From CAWELS01 sp964468205 (lineage in GTDB: Bacteria > Acidobacteriota > Terriglobia > Bryobacterales > Bryobacteraceae): DNA of 64,000 nt. This document shows, one piece after another, positions 16,729 through 25,652 of this stretch; the stretch's first letter is position 1, and every line of letters starts with the position of its first letter. The position numbers and the translations under genes were made by a program. The DNA lies in the NCBI GenBank assembly GCA_964468205.1, contig CAYXVG010000009.1, positions 62,001 through 126,000 of the forward strand, in the 5' to 3' direction. Under the pieces are notes generated by a model. That model did not search any database. It saw nothing but the letters and a program-made list of their open reading frames with translations, and was not told where the DNA came from.

Positions 16729-17320
16729 GAGCTTGATACTTCTCCTGAGTATAGCCACCGGTTTCGGCGCCGACAAGGATCAGCAGGTCTTCCGGCCGGT
16801 CGACCCGGAGGACTATCCGAACCGCCAGACGATCAGCAAGCTCACGATTGCCGCTGACGCTTTTACCACACGCGATGAAACCGAGAAGGCCTTCGGCAAG
16901 CTGGATCCGAAAAAATATGGAATCCTGCCGGTCCTCGTTTTGTTCAAGAATGACTCCTCTGAGGCGCTACGGCTTGACACGATGAAGGTTGAGTACATGC
17001 GCCCGGACCGGCGGCGGCTGCAGCCGATACCGGCGCACGAGGTGAGGTTTCTCCGGGGCGTCGAAAAACCGAACCCCTCGAGCGTGGGCATGCCGGCTCC
17101 GCCCATTCCGGGAATCGGAAGAAAGAAGAAGAACCCGCTCGCGGCCGATGAGGTGGAAGGCCGTTCCTTTGCCGCCAAGATGCTCCCGCCGAACGACTCC
17201 GCTTGGGGCTTTTTCTACTTCAACACCACTCACTGGGACGAGTCCCTACTCTACGTCACCGGAATCGTCGAGGCAGCCACCGGACAAGAGCTGTTCTTCT
17301 ACGAGATTCCGCTCGAGTAA
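16712..17320 (+). CDS. secreted protein of unknown function
   Basis: The 202-residue protein begins with a clear signal peptide (MKFVAKSLILLLSIATGFGA) and no lipobox. The mature part has a stretch resembling a small beta domain (YGILPVLVLFKNDSSEALRLDTMKVEYM), a Pro/Gly/Lys-rich loop (PPIPGIGRKKKNPL) and a C-terminal block ending in FFYEIPLE. I do not recognise a named family. It is divergent from waaA-lpxK with overlapping 5' ends and convergent with the phosphatase gene, overlapping by 22 bases. It is a conserved-looking coding region: good codon bias and a sensible signal sequence. Confidence 0.75.
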   Translation: MKFVAKSLILLLSIATGFGADKDQQVFRPVDPEDYPNRQTISKLTIAADAFTTRDETEKAFGKLDPKKYGILPVLVLFKNDSSEALRLDTMKVEYMRPDRRRLQPIPAHEVRFLRGVEKPNPSSVGMPAPPIPGIGRKKKNPLAADEVEGRSFAAKMLPPNDSAWGFFYFNTTHWDESLLYVTGIVEAATGQELFFYEIPLE

Positions 17321-17883
17321 TGGCGGTATCCGCTGGACGGATTCCGGCCATCCAGCTCGAACCTGAGGATCTCGTTGTTGGCAATCCAGCGGCGGTTCAT
17401 TGCCCGGACGTCCCCCACCTCGAGGATGGATCGCAGCGCCCGCATCCACGAACCGTGGCCGAAAACGAGCGACTTCCGCTCGCCCGCGCGCATATCCAGG
17501 AAACGCCGGATACGCGCCTCCAGATCGCTAAGGCTTTCGCCAAGCACCAGCCCGCGCGGATCGTTGCGCCATTCCTCGCCATGAACCGCTTCCAATTCGT
17601 CGCGATGCCTCCCCTCCCAGCAGCCGAAGTTCAACTCGTCCAGCACGGCATCGGCGGTGAACTGTTGAAAACCATGCAACTCCGCCGTGCGCCGTGCGCG
17701 CTGCAGGGTGCTGGTCCAAACGCGGTCAAATGGTCCGAGTCTCTCCAGCACGCCGCGGTTCCGCCGGACTTGAGAGAGGGCCGCTTCATCCGGCTCGATG
17801 AGCGGGATGTCACGCTGGCCTTGCAGCAGCCCTTTGTCGTTCCATTCGGTAGGGAGGTGACGGACACAAACAAGCAACATCAT
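17299..17883 (-). CDS. histidine phosphatase superfamily protein
   Basis: The 194-residue protein starts MMLLVCVRHLPTEWN. The phosphate-binding RHG motif appears as RHL (residues 8-10). A second active-site block, VFGHGSWMRAL, carries the other His, and LNFGCWEGRHRDEL corresponds to the usual F-G-x-WEG motif around the catalytic Glu. This is the phosphoglycerate mutase/alpha-ribazole phosphatase type. Substrate is unknown. The Gly to Leu change in RHG is unusual, but related proteins tolerate changes there. Its 3' end overlaps the convergent secreted-protein gene by 22 bases. Confidence 0.82.
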   Translation of the reverse strand: MMLLVCVRHLPTEWNDKGLLQGQRDIPLIEPDEAALSQVRRNRGVLERLGPFDRVWTSTLQRARRTAELHGFQQFTADAVLDELNFGCWEGRHRDELEAVHGEEWRNDPRGLVLGESLSDLEARIRRFLDMRAGERKSLVFGHGSWMRALRSILEVGDVRAMNRRWIANNEILRFELDGRNPSSGYRHYSSGIS

Positions 17884-17945
17884 TCGGATTTTGTGGTTCT
17901 TTATTGTGTGCAACGAATGCCGGCTTTGCACGCTGCCAGCTCGCG

Positions 17946-19067
17946 CTACGCAAGCACGGTGAATGTCTTTTCGCTTCGCTCCACCGGCCGGTACAGCGTA
18001 TCCCGCTCCACGGGCTCGCGGCCGGCCTTCCGGATCAGTTCAAGCAATTCGCTCCGGCGCAGGGATTGGCTAGTGGTCGCGCCGGCGTCGTGATAAATCT
18101 TCTCCTCGACCACCGTGCCGTCAATATCGTTGGCGCCGAAGCGTTGGGCGATCTGCGCGATCCGCGGCGTCATCATGATCCAATACGCCTTGATGTGCGG
18201 GATGTTATCGAGCATTAGGCGCGCCACCGCGATATTCTTCAAGTCGGCGAAGCCGGTGGTACCGCGGATGTGCTGGAGAGGCGTATTGTCCGGGTGAAAA
18301 GCGAGAGGAATGAAGGTCACCAGCCCCTTTGTCTCATCTTGCAGCTCGCGCAAGCGGACCAGGTGATCCACCCGATCCACCTCGTTCTCGAGGTGACCGT
18401 ACAGCATCGTGCAATTCGACTTAATACCTAGACGATGCGCCTCCCGCGCCACTGCAATCCATTGATCGCCGTCGATCTTGTGATCGCAGATGATGCGCCG
18501 CACGGGTTCGTTGAAAATCTCGGCTCCGCCACCAGGCATCGAGTCCAGACCGGCGTCTTTGAGACGCTCCAGGGTCTCCCGGATTGACAGCTTGCTCCGG
18601 CGCGCAAGGTAGGCCACTTCCACCATCGTGAGGGCCTTGAGGTGAACCTCCGGGAAGCGCTGCTTGAGGCCGCGCAGCATCTCGCAGTACCAGTCAAGGG
18701 TCAGTTCCGGGTGCAGCCCGCCAACGATATGGAATTCAGTCGCCGCCTCCGAGTAACCCTTCCCGGCTGTCTCCCAGACCTGTTCGAGAGACATCGTGTA
18801 AGCCGCGGGGTCCTTTGCTTTCTTGCCGAACGCGCAAAGCCGGCAGCTCGCGACACAGACGTCGGTCGGATTGATGTGGCGGTTGACGTTGAAGTAGGTG
18901 ATGTTACCGTGCAGCCGCTCCCGCACCAGATTCGCCATGTAGCCGGTTCCGAGCAGGTCCGGCGTACGGTAAAGTGTCACCCCGTCCGCAAAGGATAACC
19001 TTTGCCCGGCTTTCACCTTCGCCAGGATGGGATATAAAGCGGCGTCGTCAAATTCCGGTTTACTCAT
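17946..19067 (-). CDS. mqnE: aminofutalosine synthase MqnE (radical SAM)
   Basis: The 373-residue protein has the radical-SAM cluster CVASCRLC at Cys71, Cys75 and Cys78, then FHIVGGLHPELTLDWYC, typical of the MqnE/MqnC family, and GHLENEVDRVDHLVRLRELQ. MqnE joins the carboxyvinyl-oxybenzoate product to SAM to give aminofutalosine in the menaquinone futalosine route. The ATG at 19067 overlaps the mqnP stop by four bases. The longer open frame to 19106 runs into mqnP and was rejected. Confidence 0.92.
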   Translation of the reverse strand: MSKPEFDDAALYPILAKVKAGQRLSFADGVTLYRTPDLLGTGYMANLVRERLHGNITYFNVNRHINPTDVCVASCRLCAFGKKAKDPAAYTMSLEQVWETAGKGYSEAATEFHIVGGLHPELTLDWYCEMLRGLKQRFPEVHLKALTMVEVAYLARRSKLSIRETLERLKDAGLDSMPGGGAEIFNEPVRRIICDHKIDGDQWIAVAREAHRLGIKSNCTMLYGHLENEVDRVDHLVRLRELQDETKGLVTFIPLAFHPDNTPLQHIRGTTGFADLKNIAVARLMLDNIPHIKAYWIMMTPRIAQIAQRFGANDIDGTVVEEKIYHDAGATTSQSLRRSELLELIRKAGREPVERDTLYRPVERSEKTFTVLA

Positions 19068-19957
19068 AAAACCCCTCTCCGGCTCAGGAGAATATCGGCA
19101 GCCCAAAAACAGGAGAATAACACGCTGACGTAACCGTTCACCGTGAAGAACGCGGCGTTAACCCGTGACAGATCGCCGGCCCTTACCAGCCGGTGCTCAT
19201 AGAGTAGAAGTGCCAGAACCGCGACAACGCCCGCTACGCTGAGAGCGCCCAGTTCGAACACCGAGACCAGCGCAACCAGGCAGAAGACCATGAGTGCATG
19301 GAACAGCCGCGCGAGCCAAAGCGCGCCTCCAATGCCAAACCGCCGCGGCAAGCTGAAGAGCCCCTCGCTGCTGTCGAACTCGAAGTCCTGACAGGAGTAA
19401 ATGATGTCGAAGCCGGCGGTCCAGAACGTGACCGCCGCCGTGAGCCAGAGGATCCGTAAATCGAGTGAACCAGTGATTGCGATCCAGGCCGCCGCCGGAG
19501 CCACTCCGAGAGCAAACCCCAAAACGACATGCGACAGCGACGTAAATCGCTTGGTGAATGAATAGAAGAAAACAATGGCAAGCGCCAGCGGGGCCAGTTG
19601 GAAACAAAGCGGGTTGAGCATGCGGGCAGCCAGTAAGAAAACGCCGGAAGCCGCCGTGAGAAAACCCCAGGCAAAGCCCGTGCTGACCAACCCGGCTGGA
19701 ATGTGACGGCCAGCCGTACGCGGGTTCCTCGCGTCGATTCCCGCGTCGAGAATCCGGTTGAAAGTCATGGCGGCCGAACGAGCCCCCACCATCGCCACCA
19801 CTATCCAAAATAGCTTCGACGCTAGTCCGTCAACGGCGAAGCCTTCTTCCCGGATGGCGAGCATCGCCGCTGTTAAGGCAAACGGCAACGCGAAGACCGA
19901 GTGCTCGAACTTGATCATCTCCAACGTCAGCCATGTCTTTTTGAGCAATGATCGCAT
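19064..19957 (-). CDS. mqnP: UbiA-family prenyltransferase, menaquinone (futalosine) type
   Basis: The 297-residue polytopic membrane protein has about eight hydrophobic segments. It carries the two Asp-rich metal-diphosphate motifs, NRILDAGIDARNPRT and DIIYSCQDFEFD, of UbiA-type prenyltransferases. In the futalosine pathway MqnP attaches the polyprenyl chain to 1,4-dihydroxy-6-naphthoate. It is translationally coupled to mqnE, which fixes its likely role; on sequence alone it could be a 4-hydroxybenzoate prenyltransferase. Confidence 0.88.
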   Translation of the reverse strand: MRSLLKKTWLTLEMIKFEHSVFALPFALTAAMLAIREEGFAVDGLASKLFWIVVAMVGARSAAMTFNRILDAGIDARNPRTAGRHIPAGLVSTGFAWGFLTAASGVFLLAARMLNPLCFQLAPLALAIVFFYSFTKRFTSLSHVVLGFALGVAPAAAWIAITGSLDLRILWLTAAVTFWTAGFDIIYSCQDFEFDSSEGLFSLPRRFGIGGALWLARLFHALMVFCLVALVSVFELGALSVAGVVAVLALLLYEHRLVRAGDLSRVNAAFFTVNGYVSVLFSCFWAADILLSRRGVL

Positions 19958-20026
19958 TATGTCCCGGCCGGGATAGCGCCGCTGGAACGTGCAGCGAAGC
20001 GCCGCTACCAGCTACCATCATATTTG

Positions 20027-20485
20027 ATGCTCCGGCGGCTTCTTCCGCTCCTAAGTGCGACGCTCCTCGTTTCCCTCGTAGCGGGTTGCGAAAAGCGAGC
20101 CACACTCGAGGATTACAATACGCGGGTTCTCACCCTCCCTGACGGCCACAAGATCCGTGCGGAAATTATGATCCATCCCGAAGACGTGATGCGCGGCATG
20201 ATGTTCCGCGATTCTCTACCCGAAGACCGGGGTATGCTATTCCTGCACGGGGAGCCCGGCAATTATACCTATTGGATGTACCAAGTCAAAATCCCGCTCG
20301 ACATTATCTGGATGGATCAGAGCGGCCGGATCGTCGAGATGTCGCCGAATACTCCCCCTTGTGAAACCAAGGCCAGCGAATGCCCCAATTATGGCGGGAC
20401 GAAAGAGGCGTCTATTGTTCTCGAACTCGCCGCCGGCATGATAGAAAAACATAACCTGCGGGTTGGCATGCGCATCCGCCAATAA
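20027..20485 (+). CDS. DUF192 family lipoprotein
   Basis: The 152-residue protein begins with a lipoprotein signal (LLPLLSATLLVSLVAGCEK, lipobox LVAGC). The DUF192 domain follows: RAEIMIHPEDVMRGMMFRDSL, GMLFLHGEPGNYTYWMYQVKIPLDIIWMD and the closing VLELAAGMIEKHNLRVG. The domain is widespread and small; its biochemical role is not established. The ATG at 20027 was preferred to the TTG at 20024. It is followed by larB after eight bases, so they are probably one unit. Confidence 0.87.
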   Translation: MLRRLLPLLSATLLVSLVAGCEKRATLEDYNTRVLTLPDGHKIRAEIMIHPEDVMRGMMFRDSLPEDRGMLFLHGEPGNYTYWMYQVKIPLDIIWMDQSGRIVEMSPNTPPCETKASECPNYGGTKEASIVLELAAGMIEKHNLRVGMRIRQ

Positions 20486-20493
20486 TAGTAGCT

Positions 20494-21240
20494 ATGGACC
20501 CATCGAAACTGCGAAACCTCCTGGAAGACGTCAAGGGTGGCGGACTCGCCGTGGACGAAGCCCTACGGATGCTCAAGCACATGCCATTCGAGGATCTGGG
20601 ATTCGCCAAGGTGGATCATCACCGCGAACTCCGCCAGGGCATGCCCGAGGTGATCTTCTGCAAGGGAAAGACAACTGTCGAGGTAGTCGAGATCGCCGCG
20701 CGCCTTCTCGAACGCGGCGGGAATCTGCTGGCGACTCGGGCGGATGAGGCCACCGCGGCAGCCCTCAAGGATCGCTTCCCCGCCGGTGAATACTTCCCTC
20801 GATCCGGGGCGTTTCGAGTCCTCGGGAACAGGACGATTCTTGGCAAGGGAACCATCGCCGTCGTCTGTGCCGGAACCAGTGACATTCCCGTCGCAGAGGA
20901 GGCGCAGGTCACCGCTCAGACAATGGGCAACGAGGTGGACACCATCTACGACGTCGGTGTGGCGGGCATCCATCGGCTTCTGGGCAACGCCGAACGTTTG
21001 GGAAAGGCGCGCGTTGCAGTCGTGTGTGCCGGCATGGAAGGAGCATTGCCGAGCGCGGTGGGCGGCTTGGTTTCCTGTCCCGTGATCGCCGTTCCTACCA
21101 GTATCGGCTACGGGGCGAGTTTCCACGGATTGGCAGCCCTGTTGGGCATGCTGAACAGTTGCGCGAGCAATGTCTCCGTTGTGAATATCGACAACGGTTT
21201 CGGCGGCGGCTACGTCGCCGGCCTGATCAACCGATTGTGA
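20494..21240 (+). CDS. larB: nickel-pincer cofactor biosynthesis protein LarB
   Basis: The 248-residue protein belongs to the LarB (AIR-carboxylase-like) family. The catalytic C-terminal domain shows AVVCAGTSDIPVAEEA, DVGVAGIHRLLG, VVCAGMEGALPSAVGGL and PTSIGYGASFHGLAALLGML. LarB carboxylates and hydrolyses nicotinic acid adenine dinucleotide in making the nickel-pincer cofactor of lactate racemase-type enzymes. LarC and LarE are not in this window. It is preceded by the DUF192 lipoprotein gene. Confidence 0.93.
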   Translation: MDPSKLRNLLEDVKGGGLAVDEALRMLKHMPFEDLGFAKVDHHRELRQGMPEVIFCKGKTTVEVVEIAARLLERGGNLLATRADEATAAALKDRFPAGEYFPRSGAFRVLGNRTILGKGTIAVVCAGTSDIPVAEEAQVTAQTMGNEVDTIYDVGVAGIHRLLGNAERLGKARVAVVCAGMEGALPSAVGGLVSCPVIAVPTSIGYGASFHGLAALLGMLNSCASNVSVVNIDNGFGGGYVAGLINRL

Positions 21241-21256
21241 GCAAGCGCGCGGCGAC

Positions 21257-21640
21257 TCAAGCGCCGGCGGCCATCGATACGTCGGCTGTCTCCTCGACGA
21301 AGACATAGAAGCCGAACAGTGGTTTCGGCGCCCCCCGGCCCCAACGGTTCATTTGCCAGGAGGCCTTTATGTGCGTGATATCCGGGCGCTTTAAGAGGTC
21401 AAGCAGCAGCGAATACGTGCCGCAGTAGAACTTCTGCGGGAAGGAGACGAGCGGCTTCATGTCCCACTCCTCGCCATCGGTCGAGCCAAGGATGGCCACG
21501 TCGAGGCTTTCTTGTTCGATAATTCGCGTAATGCCGAGAGTCAGGGTGAGAAGCCTCCCCTTGGCATCGCCCAAAGCAATCGCTTCGGACTCGCCATTTG
21601 CTCTCTGCTCGGTTTCCGGGACAAGAAATGTCTGAAGCAT
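21257..21640 (-). CDS. hypothetical protein
   Basis: This 127-residue soluble protein has no signal peptide or membrane segment. It has alternating beta-like strands (RLLTLTLGITRIIEQESLDVAI; HIKASWQMNRWGRG; LFGFYVFVEE). I do not recognise the family. The ATG at 21640 is followed by a well-formed frame, and the region carries no competing frame of quality. It is convergent with larB (16-base gap) and separated from the GH2 gene by 178 bases in which I see no gene. Confidence 0.6.
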   Translation of the reverse strand: MLQTFLVPETEQRANGESEAIALGDAKGRLLTLTLGITRIIEQESLDVAILGSTDGEEWDMKPLVSFPQKFYCGTYSLLLDLLKRPDITHIKASWQMNRWGRGAPKPLFGFYVFVEETADVSMAAGA

Positions 21641-21818
21641 ATTCGCTCCTTTGCCGTAGCGCTTCAGCTATCCCTCAGAGTCCTGCGGATCCTGGATTCC
21701 GAGGCTCTGCCGCGCTACCGGCGTACTTTCAGATTCGCACAGTTCAGAGCGAAACAAAAGCGAATTTCGTAGCCGGATGACCTCTATGTCCGCTTTTCTA
21801 ACGGGAGTAAATGGGTTT

Positions 21819-23996
21819 TTACTTGAGGATAAGATTACGGCGTGAGACGGTCTGAGCGCCGCCCCGCACTTCGGCCGTGGCGCGCAACTCCACTGCCCCT
21901 GTCACCTCGGGCATCCGAAGTTGGTAGCGGTAGGTTCGTTGTCCCAGCGGGGCGACGTCGAGCGCTTGCTCCTGGGCGGAGAGTTCCCGCCCGCCGGGCG
22001 CTACCACCGTCAATCGCAGCTTCCCAAACACCGGGGAATCGGCGTCGTTGACAACCATCACGGCCAAGTCGTGATCCGAGCCACTCGCCACCTCGGATTG
22101 CCAAAAATTGATATATACCCCAAGCGGCTTGAAAGCCTCCCCGGCGTAGTCGGCGAAGTAAGGATCGAGTTCCAGTGTCTTCACGTCCCGGAAGTGATCC
22201 GAGGTGTAAGCGCCCGGGTAGCTCGATGTCAGATAGACGAAGTGCAGAACGCCGGCGTAGTTGCGGTGCGCCCGCCAGAACTCCGTCAGCCCGCCCAGGT
22301 AGTACGCGTTCAGACGAAATCGCTCTTCCGCGGTCGAATCTTCGCCCAGCAGCTTCCGGTACACTACGTCAGTGAGTTCCGTGGGCGAGCCGTCCCGATT
22401 CAGCCACAGCCAGCCGTACTCGTTGAGAATGGTCGCGCGCCCCGCCGGAGTATGACCGGCCCGGCCCTTGGAGTTCATCTCCTCCAGGTCTTCCATCGCA
22501 AAATCCTCGCCAGCCTGCTCTCCCTGGTTCCGGATGAAGAGATAGGGATGGTCCTCCACCGGATCATCATGTCCCGCCGGGACGTTGTAACTGTTCTCCC
22601 ACGGACGGTTCGAAAGGTCCAAGTCGCGCACAGCTGGGATAACCTTGTCGGCGTAGATCGAATCGTAGGACTCGTTATTAGCGTCCCAGAGAACCACGCT
22701 CGGATGGTTCCAGGCGTCGCGCATGAATTCGCTGTATTCACGGATAAGAACATCCGCGTCGAAGCTGCGGTCGTAGAGTCCATTCCAACTTGGATGCCCC
22801 GTCCAGATGAAGTATTCGTGCTGAATCAATAGACCCGCTTCATCGGCGATCTCCAGCCATTTCTCCGGAACCGGGCCGATACAGAAGCGGAACATGTTCC
22901 AGTTCATCTTTTTCGGAATCTCGACGAGCAACTTACGCACCCAGTCCTCGTCCCAGGGAAGACCGCCGCAATCAGGGTCCTCGAAGAAACGGTGCAGTGT
23001 GATGTTCGAGCCCCGCAAAAAGTAGACCTTGCCATTCAGGTAGGCTCGCTTCGTAGCCGTATCGAAACGAAACTCCCGCATACCGAAACGCGTGCTCACG
23101 GCATCGCCGCCCGTTGTGGTCTCCAGCGAATAGAGAAACGGATCCTCCGGCGACCAGTGCCGCGCGCGCGGAATCGAGATCGCTTGGGTGATTGTCTTCT
23201 CGGCCCCCGCCTCCAGGTGGACTCCCCGCGGAAGCGCCGTCGTTACCTGCTGGCCCTCCTTCCAGGTCACCACCCGGTGCGCGATCTCGAAATCGCCTTC
23301 CGCCCCGTAGTTCCGGAGTTTCGTTTGCACCAGAATCTCCGACGATAGAATCCGCGGCGACACCTGAATCGTCTCGATGACCGGATTGTCCATCAGCATC
23401 AGGGAAACGCTGTCATAGATGCCGGGCGTCCAAAGATTCTTCTCGAAATCGTCACCCGCCGGAATCTCCGGCGGCAACACCCCGGGATGGGCGCCAACTC
23501 GGATCGTGACAGAGTTCTCGCCGTTCCATCGCAGAGCTTCGGTCACATTGAAGTACCCCGCTGTGAAACACCCGAGGTGCTCGCCCACCGCCCGCCCGTT
23601 CACCCACACGGCCGTGCCGAACTGCGCCTTGTTCACTTTCAGGATCGCGACGGACTTGCGTTCGCCCACCCGCACCGTGCGGTGGTACCAGAAATAATTC
23701 CGGTCTTGGAGGGGAACGCCAGCATTGTCCGGCATAGCCGATTCCGGCGCCTTGCCTTTGCGAATCCGGTTGGAGATGACGGCCGCGCTGTCGAAACGGT
23801 CGACGTCGGGAAAATTCGGACGGGCGAGGTTAGCCAACCCCGGAACCGGAACCGTATGGCCGTAGCTGGCGGGCATTGAATCCGCCTCCACCGAGTCCTC
23901 AATTCTCCACTGGCCATCCAAGGAAATCGTGACGCGCTCCGCCCATAAAGGCACAGTGAAAAGGGCAGCCGCCGCAATTGCGAGAATACGGGACAT
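21819..23996 (-). CDS. secreted glycoside hydrolase family 2 protein
   Basis: The 725-residue protein has a signal peptide (MSRILAIAAAALFTVPLWA). The sugar-binding jelly roll (about residues 20-205) contains FWYHRTVRV and VWVNGRAVGEHLGCFTAGYFNVT, an immunoglobulin-like domain covers about 205-310, and a TIM barrel follows. The catalytic acid/base is Glu442 in LWDANNES and the likely nucleophile Glu526 in LNEYGW, as in beta-glucuronidases and beta-galactosidases. It is probably periplasmic or secreted and acts on plant or microbial glycans; the exact sugar cannot be read. GGAGG lies upstream of the ATG at 23996, next to a 14-base palindrome. Confidence 0.9.
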   Translation of the reverse strand: MSRILAIAAAALFTVPLWAERVTISLDGQWRIEDSVEADSMPASYGHTVPVPGLANLARPNFPDVDRFDSAAVISNRIRKGKAPESAMPDNAGVPLQDRNYFWYHRTVRVGERKSVAILKVNKAQFGTAVWVNGRAVGEHLGCFTAGYFNVTEALRWNGENSVTIRVGAHPGVLPPEIPAGDDFEKNLWTPGIYDSVSLMLMDNPVIETIQVSPRILSSEILVQTKLRNYGAEGDFEIAHRVVTWKEGQQVTTALPRGVHLEAGAEKTITQAISIPRARHWSPEDPFLYSLETTTGGDAVSTRFGMREFRFDTATKRAYLNGKVYFLRGSNITLHRFFEDPDCGGLPWDEDWVRKLLVEIPKKMNWNMFRFCIGPVPEKWLEIADEAGLLIQHEYFIWTGHPSWNGLYDRSFDADVLIREYSEFMRDAWNHPSVVLWDANNESYDSIYADKVIPAVRDLDLSNRPWENSYNVPAGHDDPVEDHPYLFIRNQGEQAGEDFAMEDLEEMNSKGRAGHTPAGRATILNEYGWLWLNRDGSPTELTDVVYRKLLGEDSTAEERFRLNAYYLGGLTEFWRAHRNYAGVLHFVYLTSSYPGAYTSDHFRDVKTLELDPYFADYAGEAFKPLGVYINFWQSEVASGSDHDLAVMVVNDADSPVFGKLRLTVVAPGGRELSAQEQALDVAPLGQRTYRYQLRMPEVTGAVELRATAEVRGGAQTVSRRNLILK

Positions 23997-24020
23997 CAAA
24001 CCTCCAACCGGACCATACTA

Positions 24021-24034
24021 TCCTGTTAACAGGA
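24021..24034. promoter_or_regulatory. 14-base perfect palindrome, possible operator of the GH2 gene
   Basis: TCCTGTTAACAGGA is its own reverse complement and lies 25-38 bases before the GH2 start codon, beside a TAGTAT that could be a -10 box on the minus strand (24015-24020). Symmetric sites of this kind suit LacI- or GntR-type regulators of sugar use. A second imperfect element, TACACG-n7-CGTGTA, is at 24100-24118. No regulator gene is adjacent. The remainder of the 231-base intergenic space shows no gene. Confidence 0.4.
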
Positions 24035-24227
24035 CAGCGTGGGTTGCAAAGCTCAGTTTCGTGTTTTCTTCGCCTTCCAGCGGGGGATAATCTTAGCTGT
24101 ACACGTATTTTGCGTGTAGTCCCGCCCGAGACACGGCCCTACACTCCGTGGTGCCGTAGGCCGATCATCCGGGGACCAGGGCACTCGATTCGAGAACAAA
24201 ACCGGGATTGGGTTCGTTTGGTAAAAT

Positions 24228-25475
24228 GTGAACGCTATCCCAGCAGTCTCCCAGAGAATTAGCTTCCCTGCCCTGATCAACCGGCTTCGTGACAGCCACT
24301 TGCAGAGGTGGTCCCTCAGTTCGGCCACACTTCCCGAACCGCCCCGGTCCTATCCACCAGAACAACAGGCGGCCAACGAGAACGAGTTGGAAGGATTCTT
24401 TCGGACTGCCGACACTTGCCGCCGCCACCGGGCATCCGAACGGAACAGGGCGCGGATCACCGCCGCTCTGGAACGGGTCACGAAAGCGGTGCTGCACCTT
24501 GACGCCCGCCAGTCCAAGCTGCTCTTCCACGACTTCCAGCGAATCGGCGAGACCTTGGCCTGCCAAGCCCGTCGCGAGGATCCCGCCATCAGCGACGAGG
24601 ATGTATACCAAGCCGCCCGCAATGCCTGGACCGGTGTGGCGATCCAGAGCCTTCTGGGCGGCGCTTTGAAGCTCACACCGGCTCTCTACGCCTACAGCAT
24701 GCTCTACCCCTATACGGACAACTACCTGGATGACCCGGACGTGACTGTGGCGGATAAGCGGGAGTTCAGCCAACGTCTCGCCGCTCGGCTTCAGGGTTCG
24801 CCGGTACAACCGCCGAATCCGAGGGAAGCCCGCATATACGCGCTGCTCGACCGCATCGACAGCCAATACCCGCCGGAAAGCTACCCGGAGGTCCGGGCGA
24901 GTTTGTCGGCCATCCAGAACGCCCAGACCAACAGCACGGACTTGCGGTTCCATCGTTTCCGCCCCGGCCGCCCGGATACACTCGCCATTGGCTTTGAGAA
25001 GGGCGGCGCGTCGGTTCTCGCGGATGGTTACCTGGCCGCGGGACGGTTGGACCAGCAGGAGGCCCACTTCGCCTTTGGCTGGGGCGTCGTCCTGCAACTC
25101 GGGGACGACTTGCAGGACATTGCGGCCGATTTCGCCGCCGGTATCCGCACGGTCTTCACCGAGGCCGTCCACCGCGGAGAGCCTCTGGACGGCTTGACAA
25201 ACCGGTTGCTGCATTTCAACGCCGAGGTTCTGGACGAGCTTGCCTCTCTGGGCGACCTGTCTCTGGAGCCGCTGAAGGGTCTCATTGCGGTGAGCGCCCG
25301 GTTGCTGATCGTACTTGCGGCTGGTGCGTCACCAGAGCATTTTACCCCGGAGTACATCCGGCGTCTCGAGCGCTATTCTCCCGTCCGGTTTTCGTTTCTC
25401 AAGCGCAACCGCTCACGCTTTTCCCGCCACGACGGGTTCCTGGGTGGTGTTTGTGGTGGCTTCTGCCGGCCCTGA
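24228..25475 (+). CDS. class I isoprenoid-synthase-like protein
   Basis: The 415-residue, largely helical protein has two Asp-rich motifs in the places expected for class I prenyl/terpene synthases: LYPYTDNYLDDPD (Asp164-Asp171) and VVLQLGDDLQDIAAD (Asp293-Asp300). The spacing of about 130 residues fits one alpha domain. It lacks the standard FPP/GGPP synthase signatures, so it is either a distant prenyltransferase or a large-type terpene synthase; the product is unknown. The first possible start is the GTG at 24228, which overlaps a TGgTAAAAT promoter-like sequence (24219-24227); if that promoter is real, translation would begin later, for example TTG 24300. It is 177 bases from the convergent cytochrome gene. 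Confidence 0.72.
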   Translation: MNAIPAVSQRISFPALINRLRDSHLQRWSLSSATLPEPPRSYPPEQQAANENELEGFFRTADTCRRHRASERNRARITAALERVTKAVLHLDARQSKLLFHDFQRIGETLACQARREDPAISDEDVYQAARNAWTGVAIQSLLGGALKLTPALYAYSMLYPYTDNYLDDPDVTVADKREFSQRLAARLQGSPVQPPNPREARIYALLDRIDSQYPPESYPEVRASLSAIQNAQTNSTDLRFHRFRPGRPDTLAIGFEKGGASVLADGYLAAGRLDQQEAHFAFGWGVVLQLGDDLQDIAADFAAGIRTVFTEAVHRGEPLDGLTNRLLHFNAEVLDELASLGDLSLEPLKGLIAVSARLLIVLAAGASPEHFTPEYIRRLERYSPVRFSFLKRNRSRFSRHDGFLGGVCGGFCRP

Positions 25476-25652
25476 TATGGGGGATCAAGAGGCTGACCCG
25501 ATCACCTTCAGTTCATTGTCTACGGCCACGACGTCATCGACCGTCCGGACCAAGCTCTCCGCCACCCGGCTCTGCATTCTCTTAAGCCGCCAGAGGCATT
25601 GCTACCGCGACAAGAACTCCGGAAGCAATCGGCGCAGGAGATGCGCGCGTGC

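Noticed and set aside
24165..25214. 349-residue minus-strand open frame
   Set aside because: It is antisense to the isoprenoid-synthase-like gene, whose plus-strand protein carries paired Asp-rich motifs; the minus frame has no motif or family character and is a GC-driven shadow.
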